In this document: one piece after another, positions 9,484 to 18,200 of the stretch
Numbering within the stretch: position 1 is the stretch's first letter
Layout of the letters: every line of letters begins with the position of its first letter
Source: Corynebacterium cystitidis
GTDB taxonomy: Bacteria > Actinomycetota > Actinomycetes > Mycobacteriales > Mycobacteriaceae
DNA: 64,000 nucleotides
Assembly: GCF_900187295.1 (NCBI RefSeq)
Contig: NZ_LT906473.1
Coordinates: 2,232,001-2,296,000 of the forward strand
Reading direction: 5' to 3'
Notes under the pieces: model-generated
Seen by the model: the letters and a program-made list of their open reading frames with translations, nothing else
The model's database searches: none
Told to the model about the DNA's origin: nothing
Translations under genes and position numbers: made by a program

Positions 9484-9867
9484 ATGTTCAACCCATACAC
9501 CTTGAATTCCTTGACCCACACCGTCGCAGAAGACATTGATGGCGTCCGTGGCGCTGCCATCATCGACCTGGAACTCGGTCTTGCACTGACCGACCAAAGC
9601 AATAGCACCATTTCCAACATGGACCTCGTCGGCGGACATTATGCTGTAATGCTCAAGAAAAAGCTGCGCACGCTGACCAAGCTGGGTTCTACCTCACGCC
9701 TGAAAACCATCGTGATGAGCTACGAGAATGAGACCCATATCATTTCCGTGGTCGATTCCGAGAGCTTCCTGCTTACTGTTGCTGAGCCCGACGCAGACCC
9801 CATTACTGCAATCGATCATGCTATCGATATGGCCCACGCCCCAGCATTCGAATATCAAGCTGCTTAA
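9484..9867 (+). CDS. Roadblock/LC7-like domain protein
   Basis: Protein of 127 residues with no signal or membrane segment. Residues 10-105 follow a Roadblock/LC7 pattern: a GVRGAAIIDLELGLAL strand-turn-strand, a helix region (GGHYAVMLKKKLRTLTKL), and a second sheet (IVMSYENETHIISVV, SFLLTVAE). In actinobacteria such proteins accompany small GTPases in polarity or signalling modules, but no GTPase gene is adjacent. AAGGA lies before the ATG. It is a single-gene unit, ended by a hairpin at 9896-9934. Confidence 0.6.
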   Translation: MFNPYTLNSLTHTVAEDIDGVRGAAIIDLELGLALTDQSNSTISNMDLVGGHYAVMLKKKLRTLTKLGSTSRLKTIVMSYENETHIISVVDSESFLLTVAEPDADPITAIDHAIDMAHAPAFEYQAA

Positions 9868-9895
9868 AGCGTCCCCCCCGGACCCCCAGTACAAC

Positions 9896-9934
9896 GGCCG
9901 CCCCACCTTTTATCGACAAGGTTTTGGGGTGGCC
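9896..9934 (+). terminator. Hairpin terminator of the Roadblock-like gene
   Basis: GGCCGCCCC pairs with GGGGTGGCC (one G-U pair), enclosing ACCTT/AAGGT. It starts 28 bases after the stop codon. The stem is strong; the following T content is modest. Confidence 0.6.
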
Positions 9935-9938
9935 ACTT

Positions 9939-10235
9939 TCACTTCCACAGGGTAATATTTTTCGGTTTCCGTGCACCCCCAGAGTGATTCTCTGCCCTGA
10001 AGAAAGGCATGTATTCGGTCAAATCGAGAAGAACCGAAAAATAGGCGTGCGCAAGATACGTTTCCCCGAACCTGTTGGGCCCTGCGATAACGTTTAGGCG
10101 TTGCGGTTTTCCCTGCACTAAACGCAGCGGGCCAACACTTTCCGACTCGCGTTGCATGCCCGATCTTCCACCTAACACATGTCCCTTCTTGACCAATCCA
10201 ATACCCCAGGGGGTATAGTGGGTGGGGCTAGTCAC
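9939..10235 (-). pseudogene. Possible decayed P-loop ATPase fragment
   Basis: A 98-codon minus-strand frame contains QRLNVIAGPNRFGETYLAH. That resembles the Walker A region of zeta-toxin or AAA-type ATPases (normally AGPNGSGKT) with the key Gly-Lys lost. Nothing before or after it looks like a complete gene. Its 5' end covers the sulfur-operon promoter, so a working gene here is unlikely. It may be chance. Confidence 0.22.
10189..10219 (+). promoter_or_regulatory. Promoter with CsoR/CstR-type operator
   Basis: TTGACC (10189-10194) and TATAGT (10214-10219) form a sigma-A-like promoter with a 19-base spacer. Within it, ATACCCC-AG-GGGGTAT (10201-10216) is a perfect operator of the CsoR/CstR class that overlaps the -10 box, so a bound repressor would block RNA polymerase. 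A CsoR-family gene is the last gene of the operon this promoter drives, which implies autoregulation. Confidence 0.8.
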
Positions 10236-10272
10236 TCTCCACCACAGGAATCAAAAGAAAGGATTCTCCATC

Positions 10273-10431
10273 ATGTGCCGAGCAGTCACCTGTAAGAAGT
10301 GCAGCAAAACCACTTGGGCCGGATGCGGCCAACACGTCGACCAAGTCAAGGCCACTGTGCCAACTGGACAGTGGTGCACCTGCCCACGCGAACAGCCCAA
10401 AGGCTTCTTCGCTTCCCTTTTCGGTCGCTAA
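10273..10431 (+). CDS. Small cysteine-rich protein, first gene of sulfur operon
   Basis: Peptide of 52 residues with five cysteines in the first 20 residues' region and two more near 36-38: MCRAVTCKKCSKTTWAGCG then WCTCP. The pattern suggests a small zinc-ribbon-like or metal/sulfur-binding protein; similar peptides are widespread in bacteria without an assigned role. The ATG is preceded by AGAAAGGA. It lies just downstream of the CsoR-type operator and 61 bases before the reductase. A 13-base duplication (AAAGAATGCCGCG) is found between the two genes. Confidence 0.7.
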   Translation: MCRAVTCKKCSKTTWAGCGQHVDQVKATVPTGQWCTCPREQPKGFFASLFGR

Positions 10432-10492
10432 AGAATGCCGCGAAAGAATGCCGCTACCGAATACCGTTTATGAATCAGGAGAACAGAAAACT

Positions 10493-12118
10493 ATGACAAC
10501 CACAGTGATCGTCGGCGGGGTTGCCGGTGGCATGTCCACCGCAACACGGCTGCGCCGCAACGACGAGGACATGGAGATTATCGTCCTCGAGGCCTCCAAC
10601 AACGTCAGCTTTGCCAACTGCGGTCTGCCCTACTATGCAGGCGGGATTATCAAAGACCGCGACAAGCTTCTGCTCCAAACCCCGCAGGCTCTGAAAGACC
10701 GCTTCAACCTTGATGTTCGCGTAAACACAACCGCAACCAGCATTGATCGCAGGAACCAGACCGTCACGATCACCACCCCCAACGGTGAGACGGAATCGCT
10801 CCACTACGACTACCTGGTCCTTTCCCCTGGGGCCACCCCCATCGAGCTGCCCATCGAAGGTATTGAGCGAGCACTCACGCTGCGCACCGTCGAAGATGTC
10901 GACGCGATCGTCGATAAGCTCGATGGCGCAAAGACAGTCGCCATCATCGGCGGTGGATTCATCGGCCTCGAACTAGCGGAAAACTTCACGCACCGTGGAA
11001 TCACCACCACCGTGATTGAGCGCGCACCAGAAATCATGGCGCCGCTGGATACTGAGATGTCCCGCATCGTTCGCACACACCTTGAGGCCAACGGGGTGCG
11101 CGTGCTTACCGACGCAGACACGACGCTGATCGACGAGACCTCCGTCCGCCTCGCCGACGGCACCGTTATCCCCGCTGACCTTGTCATTTCTTCTGTAGGC
11201 GTAAAACCCGCCTCGGACCTCGCCCGTGAGGCAGGCCTCGAGGTTGGTGCCCGCGGTGGCATCGCAGTAGATGAGCAACAGCGCACCAATGACCCGAAGA
11301 TTTTTGCCGTGGGCGACGCCGCCGAAAAACGCGACCACAACTTTGGCGAAGCAACCCTGGTTCCCTTGGCACAAACGGCGAACCGCCACGGTCGCCTCGT
11401 CGCCGATATCATCACTGGCCGCAACACTCAACGCACCGCTACCTTAGGCACCTCCATTGTGGGCCTGTTTGGCTTGGCTGCTGCGTCGGTGGGCTGGAAT
11501 GAACGCCGCGCGAAGGCTGCCGGCAAGAACCTGCGTATTATCCACCTGCACCCAGCCGATCATGCGGGCTACTACCCCGGCGCGACTCAGATCCACCTCA
11601 AGTTGGTGGTGGACGCCGATACGGACCTGATCCTGGGTGCTCAGGCCGTGGGTGAAAACGGTGTGGATAAGCGGATCGATGTCCTGGCTACTGCCATGCG
11701 CGCAGGCCTGACCGCCACTGATCTGGCGGACCTCGAGTTGGCCTACGCGCCACAGTTCGGCAGCGCGAAGGATCCGATCAACATGGCCGGGTTTATCAAT
11801 GACAATATGGTCAACGGCGAGCAGACCATCCAGTTCTACGAGCTTAACGACGAGCTCGCAGGCGGTGCTGTACTTATTGATGTGCGCGAGGAATCTGAGT
11901 TTGCTGCGGGCCACATCCCGGGGGCCGTCAATATTCCACTCAACCAGCTCCGCAACAACGTCGCAGAACTTGTGGCGAGCGACTTCGCAGATAAGCGAGT
12001 CATCGTGCATTGCCAAGTTGGCTTGCGCGGGCACACCGCGACCAGCCTATTGCGCAACCATGATGTAGAGGTTGCCAATCTGGACGGAGGTTACCTCACG
12101 TGGTCGCTCGCGCAGTAA
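10493..12118 (+). CDS. CoA-disulfide / persulfide reductase with C-terminal rhodanese domain
   Basis: FAD- and NAD(P)H-dependent oxidoreductase of 541 residues. The N-terminal FAD site is VIVGGVAGGMS. The active cysteine is C43 in NVSFANCGLPYY, the invariant CoA-disulfide reductase position. A second nucleotide site is AIIGGGFIGLELAENF, and FAVGDAAE is the usual FAD motif. Residues from about 450 form a rhodanese domain with the catalytic Cys near 506 (HCQVGLRGH). Such fusions reduce CoA-persulfide and polysulfide, releasing sulfide. AGGAGA lies ten bases before the ATG. Together with the CsoR/CstR protein this points to persulfide detoxification; the physiological substrate is inferred. Confidence 0.87.
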   Translation: MTTTVIVGGVAGGMSTATRLRRNDEDMEIIVLEASNNVSFANCGLPYYAGGIIKDRDKLLLQTPQALKDRFNLDVRVNTTATSIDRRNQTVTITTPNGETESLHYDYLVLSPGATPIELPIEGIERALTLRTVEDVDAIVDKLDGAKTVAIIGGGFIGLELAENFTHRGITTTVIERAPEIMAPLDTEMSRIVRTHLEANGVRVLTDADTTLIDETSVRLADGTVIPADLVISSVGVKPASDLAREAGLEVGARGGIAVDEQQRTNDPKIFAVGDAAEKRDHNFGEATLVPLAQTANRHGRLVADIITGRNTQRTATLGTSIVGLFGLAAASVGWNERRAKAAGKNLRIIHLHPADHAGYYPGATQIHLKLVVDADTDLILGAQAVGENGVDKRIDVLATAMRAGLTATDLADLELAYAPQFGSAKDPINMAGFINDNMVNGEQTIQFYELNDELAGGAVLIDVREESEFAAGHIPGAVNIPLNQLRNNVAELVASDFADKRVIVHCQVGLRGHTATSLLRNHDVEVANLDGGYLTWSLAQ

Positions 12119-12453
12119 AAGCAGCAGATGGCGCAACCGACCATGCGGTACCCGGTACAGGAACCGGTACTGTAACCGGTACAGTTAAAAGTATGCATAT
12201 TACTCCAGAGGAATCCAAGGCTGCCATCACCAGGCTGAAGCGTGCCCGTGGGCAACTCGATGGTGTCATCCGCATGCTCGAAGAAGGCGTGGAGTGCGAG
12301 AAGGTAGCCACCCAGATCTCGGCGGTGTCTACCGCCGTCTCCCGCGCAGGCTTCTTGGTGATCTCCGAGGGCATGAAGAAATGCATGGCCGAAGAGGGCG
12401 CTGACTCCCTCGACGAGAAGCGCCTAGAAAAGCTGTTCCTGTCGCTGGCGTAA
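12100..12453 (+). CDS. CsoR/CstR-family repressor, probably sulfur-sensing
   Basis: All-helical DUF156 repressor. Numbered from the ATG at 12193 (87 codons including stop), it has C35 and C64, matching the two sensor cysteines. The residue in the copper-sensor histidine place is G60, so the Cu(I) site (C-H-C) of true CsoR is incomplete. That favours a persulfide-sensing CstR role, in line with the reductase-rhodanese gene upstream. The start is uncertain. GTG 12100 has GGAGG nine bases upstream and overlaps the reductase stop, giving a 31-residue extension of GT/VT repeats. ATG 12193 fits the family length but lacks a ribosome-binding site. Confidence 0.82.
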   Translation: MVARAVKAADGATDHAVPGTGTGTVTGTVKSMHITPEESKAAITRLKRARGQLDGVIRMLEEGVECEKVATQISAVSTAVSRAGFLVISEGMKKCMAEEGADSLDEKRLEKLFLSLA

Positions 12454-12454
12454 G

Positions 12455-12469
12455 CGCTTGCCCCAAGCG
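12455..12469. terminator. Short hairpin between convergent genes
   Basis: CGCTTG-CCC-CAAGCG directly follows the repressor stop and lies between convergent genes (the repressor and the long minus-strand gene ending at 12501). It is a compact stem that could end transcription from either side. Confidence 0.45.
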
Positions 12470-12500
12470 GCTTACATACGGCATGGCTATGCAAGGTTGA

Positions 12501-15047
12501 TTATGCAGGGTTGATGGGGTTAGCGGCGAGGGCATCAGTGTAGATGGACCCCGCCGCTTGCGCATGTTTACCAGCAAAGAACTCCAACACGGCATGACCG
12601 CGCTGTGCCGTAGACAGATCACCTGCTGCTTGGGCGCGTTGCACCAGTGATTCCAGTACTAGGGCTGACTCATGGTGCATCCCCGAGGACGCAAAAATAG
12701 CGGCCTGCTGCACCAGAGCATCGCCCTGATAACTCACATGGGGAGCAGTAGTCATATGTTGAGCAACCCACGCGGTGAACTCGCGGGCCTCCTTGAGCTT
12801 GCCGATGCGCGCCAGTGGTTCACTTACATCGTCGACAAGGCGCGACAGCCGGTTGTAGAACAAGATATTCTCGTCCGCCTCGGCCCATTGCTGCGCCGGC
12901 TGCTTGATCATCTCGCTGAGGCTGGGCCACATCTGGTCGAAGACCTCGCTGTCCATCAGGGTGACAATGCGCAAGCCCGCCGCCAACACCTCGAACTGTG
13001 CCTCGGCACTCGGCGCGGGGTCTGTCTCCAATTGGGTCCTGTTGTACCAGTCCAGGGCGGTGTGATACTCGCCCGCATAATAGTAGTTGTCTACCGCGTA
13101 TGCGATCAGGATTTGGGTGGAGTCCACGTCACCGATTGAATGCGCCACAATCGCAGCCTGGGCCGCTTCTGCCCCAGCTTCTGCGAAGTTGTTCAATGCT
13201 GCGAGGTCAAGGGAACTGCTACGGGCAATATCTATGCGTGCGACCTGGGGATCATCGACAACGTCTGGGTCGGCGGCAAGGCAGCGGGCAGCATCGTCGA
13301 GGGCTGATTTTGCTTCAATGAGGCGCCCGGCTTGGGAAAGGAGTGCATCCATGCGCATCCCCGCCGTAAAGTTGCCATACCCGCAGGCGATCAGTCCCGC
13401 AGTGTAGGAACCGATGGCTTGAGCTGCGGGAGTGCGAAGCTCGTTGCGGGAATGCAGCCCCATCAGCAGCATCATGCCCATGATCACCGCGAACTGTGGG
13501 TTTAACCGTGTCACTGTGGGCAATGCTCGCATCGCAGTGGCGTGAACTGGGCGATTCAAATAGCGGGCTGCGTTGAGCAGGTCTACCTCAATGACGGACC
13601 GCAAACGGGGATCAAGTGAAGGGTCATCAGCATAGGCCGCCAATTGTTGGGCTGCGTCCTCGCCACGCAGTTGGTCGTCGTCCATCATCTCGCCGCGCAG
13701 ACGCATGTACTTGTCGTCGTCACGCATAAAGTCGGGCAGTTCTGGGTAGGGTTCATCATCGTCACGTGGAGTGGTGAACACATCGACGATTGTCTGCACG
13801 TCTGGGTCGAGGTCCTCGTCCATCCGTGGGTACGCTGGCGGTTGCGCCAGCGGGGCAAGCCCTTCGAGACAGGTCTCGTCAAAGTAGTGTGGCTCCAAGG
13901 CAGGTGCGCTAAGCGTCCGGTTGAGAAACGCCACCCGCGTGGTCGTGCCGTTACGACGATCGAACGCCTCAGCCTGCTGATACGCGGGGACAGCACAGGC
14001 CTCGGCCAGCTCGGCGCAGGTAACACGCTGTGGATCAATACCTACGGCCTCCTGCCACCGTGGGGAACCAAAGCGTGGCATGCGCACGTCACCAGAACCC
14101 ATCTGGACCGCAGCCCGGAAGAAATGCAGTAAGTCATTCAGCACCGTGGCTGGTTGCTCAATTGTGGATTCCGTTTGTTCCAGCAGGGCCAGTGCTTTGT
14201 CGTTTAGCCCTCCCAACATCAAGAAAGTGGCAGTTTGCACCATGGGGGCTGCGCGTAGTCCGCCGCAGCCAGCGCAGTTGCGCAACACGTGGCGGGCGCG
14301 GTTGACGGATTTTTCCAGGCTGGTGTGCTCGGCCATCGGGATGAGCGATTCCGCAAAACAGACCGCTGGCATATAACCGGTGCCACTTCCTGCCTTGGCC
14401 ATCTCGTCGAGCACAAGGTTGGCGTACTCCCAGTTGGAGGTTTCCAGGTAGGCCATCGCGGCTACGTCGTGTTTATGCAGCCAGCGTGATAGATCAGCGT
14501 CGTCGTCGAGCTGATCATACGGGGTGAGGTAGCTGCCGAGCATACCTACTACCTCATCGGCGCGGTCCATGACCTGCAGCACGGTGATGCGGATGTGGCG
14601 TGCCTCGTCGTCTGAAAGATACCGATCGGCTAGTGCAAGTGCCTCCATGATGGTCTCAGCGGGCACGTTTACGTCCTGGGGGATGTTCACGATCTGGTGC
14701 AGCTCACCGTGGAGCAGGTCATGCAGGGGTTTGCCGTCTGCGTCGACAAGCTCCTGCTGCCCTGCCGCTGCGTTCGGGTGCGCTGGATACCGCGCAGGGT
14801 CAGACTCGTGGAGCGCCAACAACTCTTTCAGCTCAGTGTAATGCGACATTCCATGGCCAAGACTGCGTGCCGGCAAAGTGCCAAGGCGGACCCGGTAGGC
14901 CAGTGTTTCAGCATCCTGCCCACCGATGGCACGGAGCTTTTCGACGATTTGCTCCCCCACGTCGATCAGTGTGGCGTTGGAGATATCGTCGCTGTGCCAT
15001 GCGTCTGTCGCCTGGAGAAATTCGTGTTCAAGCTCGTAGAGATCCAT
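12501..15047 (-). CDS. Large conserved protein, probable helical-repeat (TPR-like)
   Basis: Acidic soluble protein of 848 residues with no signal peptide or membrane helix. Much of it is Ala/Leu-rich amphipathic helix pairs in TPR style, for example SNWEYANLVLDEMAKAG, LNDKALALLEQTE and GEYHTALDWYNRTQLE. I cannot name a Pfam family with certainty. It is divergent from fas across a 174-base region that contains the TGAG-N6-CTCA palindrome, so the two could share control. Length and lack of catalytic motifs suggest a scaffold or regulatory role, which is inference. Confidence 0.7.
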   Translation of the reverse strand: MDLYELEHEFLQATDAWHSDDISNATLIDVGEQIVEKLRAIGGQDAETLAYRVRLGTLPARSLGHGMSHYTELKELLALHESDPARYPAHPNAAAGQQELVDADGKPLHDLLHGELHQIVNIPQDVNVPAETIMEALALADRYLSDDEARHIRITVLQVMDRADEVVGMLGSYLTPYDQLDDDADLSRWLHKHDVAAMAYLETSNWEYANLVLDEMAKAGSGTGYMPAVCFAESLIPMAEHTSLEKSVNRARHVLRNCAGCGGLRAAPMVQTATFLMLGGLNDKALALLEQTESTIEQPATVLNDLLHFFRAAVQMGSGDVRMPRFGSPRWQEAVGIDPQRVTCAELAEACAVPAYQQAEAFDRRNGTTTRVAFLNRTLSAPALEPHYFDETCLEGLAPLAQPPAYPRMDEDLDPDVQTIVDVFTTPRDDDEPYPELPDFMRDDDKYMRLRGEMMDDDQLRGEDAAQQLAAYADDPSLDPRLRSVIEVDLLNAARYLNRPVHATAMRALPTVTRLNPQFAVIMGMMLLMGLHSRNELRTPAAQAIGSYTAGLIACGYGNFTAGMRMDALLSQAGRLIEAKSALDDAARCLAADPDVVDDPQVARIDIARSSSLDLAALNNFAEAGAEAAQAAIVAHSIGDVDSTQILIAYAVDNYYYAGEYHTALDWYNRTQLETDPAPSAEAQFEVLAAGLRIVTLMDSEVFDQMWPSLSEMIKQPAQQWAEADENILFYNRLSRLVDDVSEPLARIGKLKEAREFTAWVAQHMTTAPHVSYQGDALVQQAAIFASSGMHHESALVLESLVQRAQAAGDLSTAQRGHAVLEFFAGKHAQAAGSIYTDALAANPINPA

Positions 15048-15109
15048 GGCGTCTTACAATAATGAATTTCTCAGCTTCCCGCTTGCCGAAGACCAATCCA
15101 CCCAAAACA

Positions 15110-15123
15110 TGAGAGTTCCCTCA
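15110..15123. promoter_or_regulatory. TGAG-N6-CTCA palindrome in fas promoter region
   Basis: TGAG-AGTTCC-CTCA lies 99 bases before the fas start and 63 bases before the divergent gene. It is framed by CCAAAA on the left and CGGCG on the right, as is the site before the second acyl-CoA ligase (6859-6876). A FasR-type operator is the most natural reading, inferred from position and resemblance. Confidence 0.55.
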
Positions 15124-15221
15124 CAATAGTCGGCGTGTTGATGAACTTCAGCTGGTGCATAGGTTACGGTCTTTAACTTGTACTGTTTCTACCCCCTAAC
15201 AAGCATTGAAGGAACATACGC

Positions 15222-18200
15222 ATGACTTTGACGCCACTTCTTGCCATGACGAAACCTGCCCTCATCTTCGCGGGCCAGGGTTCGAACTGGCAGTACGCGC
15301 TTTCTGATGCCGCTTCATCTCCACTGACCCGCAGCCGCCTCAGCGACCTGTTGGACCGCGCACGCACCACCACGGGCCCTGTCGCCCGCCTGCTAGCCTC
15401 CACCGTGCCAGGTACCAATGAGCGTCTGCGCGAGTTGATCGGCGACGGCGATGTCACAAGCGGCACCGTCGCAGGCGGCGACGTCGCCGGAGATGAGGGC
15501 GTCGCCGGTGACGGAGCTCGGGAGGTTGCTGCGATCGACGCACACCCTGCTGTTTCCGTCCCCGGTATCGTCTTAGGTCAGATCGCAGCTGTTGAGCAGC
15601 TGCGCGACCTGGGCCTCGAGATCAACAAGACCGCCCTAGCCGGCCATTCCCAGGGCACTCTGGGTGTTGTCGCGGCCCGCCACCCTGAGCAGGCGCTCGC
15701 ATTTGCCCTGCTGCTGGGCACCGCCGCCTCCCACGTGCATGGCGCAACTGATGATCGCCCACACATGCTCTCCATTCGTGGCCTGTTCGCAGACCAGGTC
15801 ACCGAGATCTTGGCTGACGCTTCCGATTCGGCTGCGTCAGCAGCCCCTATTGCCGTGATCAACGGTCCACGCCACGTGGTCCTCTCCGGCACCCCAGAGG
15901 CACTCCAGGCCGCACGCTCAGCTATCGAAGCTGCCGCCGAGTCCTTCAACGCTCAGCTCGAAGCCGCCGAGTTCGGTGGCGCGGAAATGAACCCGCTTTT
16001 CGACGAGCTGCCCGTGGCCTACCCATTCCACGGAAACACTGCTGAAACCAAGGAAGCTGCCGAGCTGGCCGCCCAGTGGGCTGACGAGTGTGGCATCGAC
16101 TTGGGCGAGTTCTCCGCTGCCCAGCTGGCAGAAGACATTCTGCACAACCAGCACGACTGGCCAGCTCAGGTTTCTACGCTGCTCGAATCTGGCGTCTCCC
16201 ACATTGTGGCGCTAGACAAGTCGATTGCCACCATCACATCGAAGCTCACCCATGGTTCTAATGTTGCAGTACTGACGGCCGATTCTGCGTCGACACGCGA
16301 TAAACTGGCCACCCCGGGCACGGAACTGCCTGAGGCTGTGGATTACTCCGAGTTCGCGCCACGTTTGGTGCGCCTGCCAGACGGGAAGACCTACACCCAG
16401 ACCCGTTTCTCCACCGTGACCGGCCTGTCGCCCATCATGCTGGGTGGCATGACCCCGACGTCTGCTGATGGCGAGATCGTGGCAGCCGCCGCTAACGCTG
16501 GCTACTGGACGGAGCTGGCCGGTGGTGGCATGTACTCCGACGAGGTGTTTACCGCCCACAAGGACGATATGGAGTCCTTCATGGAACCGGGCCGCACCGC
16601 CCAGTTCAACACCATGTTCTTCGACCGCTTCCTGTGGAATCTCCACTTCGGCCAGGCACGCATCGTGCCCAAGGCACGTGCGGCAGGTGCATCCTTCAAT
16701 GGCGTGTGCATCTCTGCTGGCATCCCCGAGGTCGACGAAGCAACCGAGCTGCTAACCCAGCTCAAGGCAGATGGCTTCCCCTATATCTCGTTTAAGCCGG
16801 GGACGTCCAAGCAGATCCGCGACGCAGTCAAGATCGCTGCCGCGAACCCTGACTTCCCAGTGATCATCCAAGTCGAAGACGGGCATGCTGGTGGACACCA
16901 CTCCTGGACCAACTTGGATGACATGCTGCTGGACACCTACGCAGAGGTGCGGAAGCATCCAAACGCGCTGCTCGCCGTCGGCGGTGGCATCTACTCGCCT
17001 GAGGTTGCAGCAACATATATCACCGGCACCTGGTCTGAGAAGTACGGCCTGGCACCTATGCCTGTCGACGCTGTGTTCATCGGCACCGTTGCCATGGCTA
17101 CAAAGGAAGCTAAAGCCACCGACTCGGTAAAAGAACTCCTGGTGAACACCCCCGGTATCGCAGCCGACGACAACGGCGGCTGGGTTGCCCGTGGCACCGG
17201 CCGCAACGGTGTTGCGTCCTCCCAGTCGCACCTGTTGGCTGACATCCACGACCTCGACAACTCCTTTGCTGCAGCGTCCCGCCTGATCACGGCGATTGAC
17301 ATCGCCGACTATGAGGAGCGCCGCGACGACATCATCGAGGCAATCAACAAGACTTCCAAGCCGTACTTCGGCGACGTCGAGACCATGACCTACGCCGAGT
17401 GGGTCGAGCGCTTTGTTGAGTTGGCTCACCCATTCGTCGACCCCACCTGGGACGACCGCTTCTTCGACCTGCTGCACCGCGTGGAGGCCCGCCTCAACGA
17501 AGCAGACCACGGCGAGATCGACACCCTATTCCCTGATATCGATGAGGTTGCCGACGCTCCTGCGATGGTCACCCGCCTCCTCGAGGCCTACCCTGAGGCC
17601 CGCGAGATCACCGTTTCCCCACGCGATGCTGCATGGTGGATTTCCCTGCACTACAAGCATGTCAAACCAATGCCGTGGGTCCCAGCCATCGATGGTGATC
17701 TGAAGACGTGGTTTGGCAAAGACACCCTGTGGCAGGCACAGGACGAGCGTTACGACGCCGACGAGGTCCGCATCATCCCCGGCCCGCTGGCCGTTGCTGG
17801 CATCACCAAGAAAAACGAACCTGTCGCTGACCTGCTTGGACGCTTCGAAGCCGGCGCAACACAGGCGCTTGTCGACGCCGGCCAGGAACCTGAGGAGCAA
17901 TTCTCCCGCCTGGCTGATGCGAAGGATGCCGAGGAGTTCATCAAGGCTGCTCCTACCATCGTGTGGCATGGTCACCTGATGGCCAACCCCGCCTACGAAA
18001 TGGACGACGACGCCTATGACTTGATCCAGGATGAGCAAGGAGCCTGGTCGATCCGCATCAACTCTGACTCCTACTGGGATGACCTGCCAGAAGACCAGCG
18101 CCCGTTCTACGTGCGCGAGGTCACCATTCCTTTGGACCTGTCCGAGGGTGTTGCCACCGGCGCCTCCCCTGTGGTCTCCGATGAGCGCCTGCCTGATTCG

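Noticed and set aside
9262..9639. Minus-strand frame overlapping the Roadblock-like gene
   Set aside because: The plus-strand gene has a ribosome-binding site and domain pattern; the antisense frame has neither.
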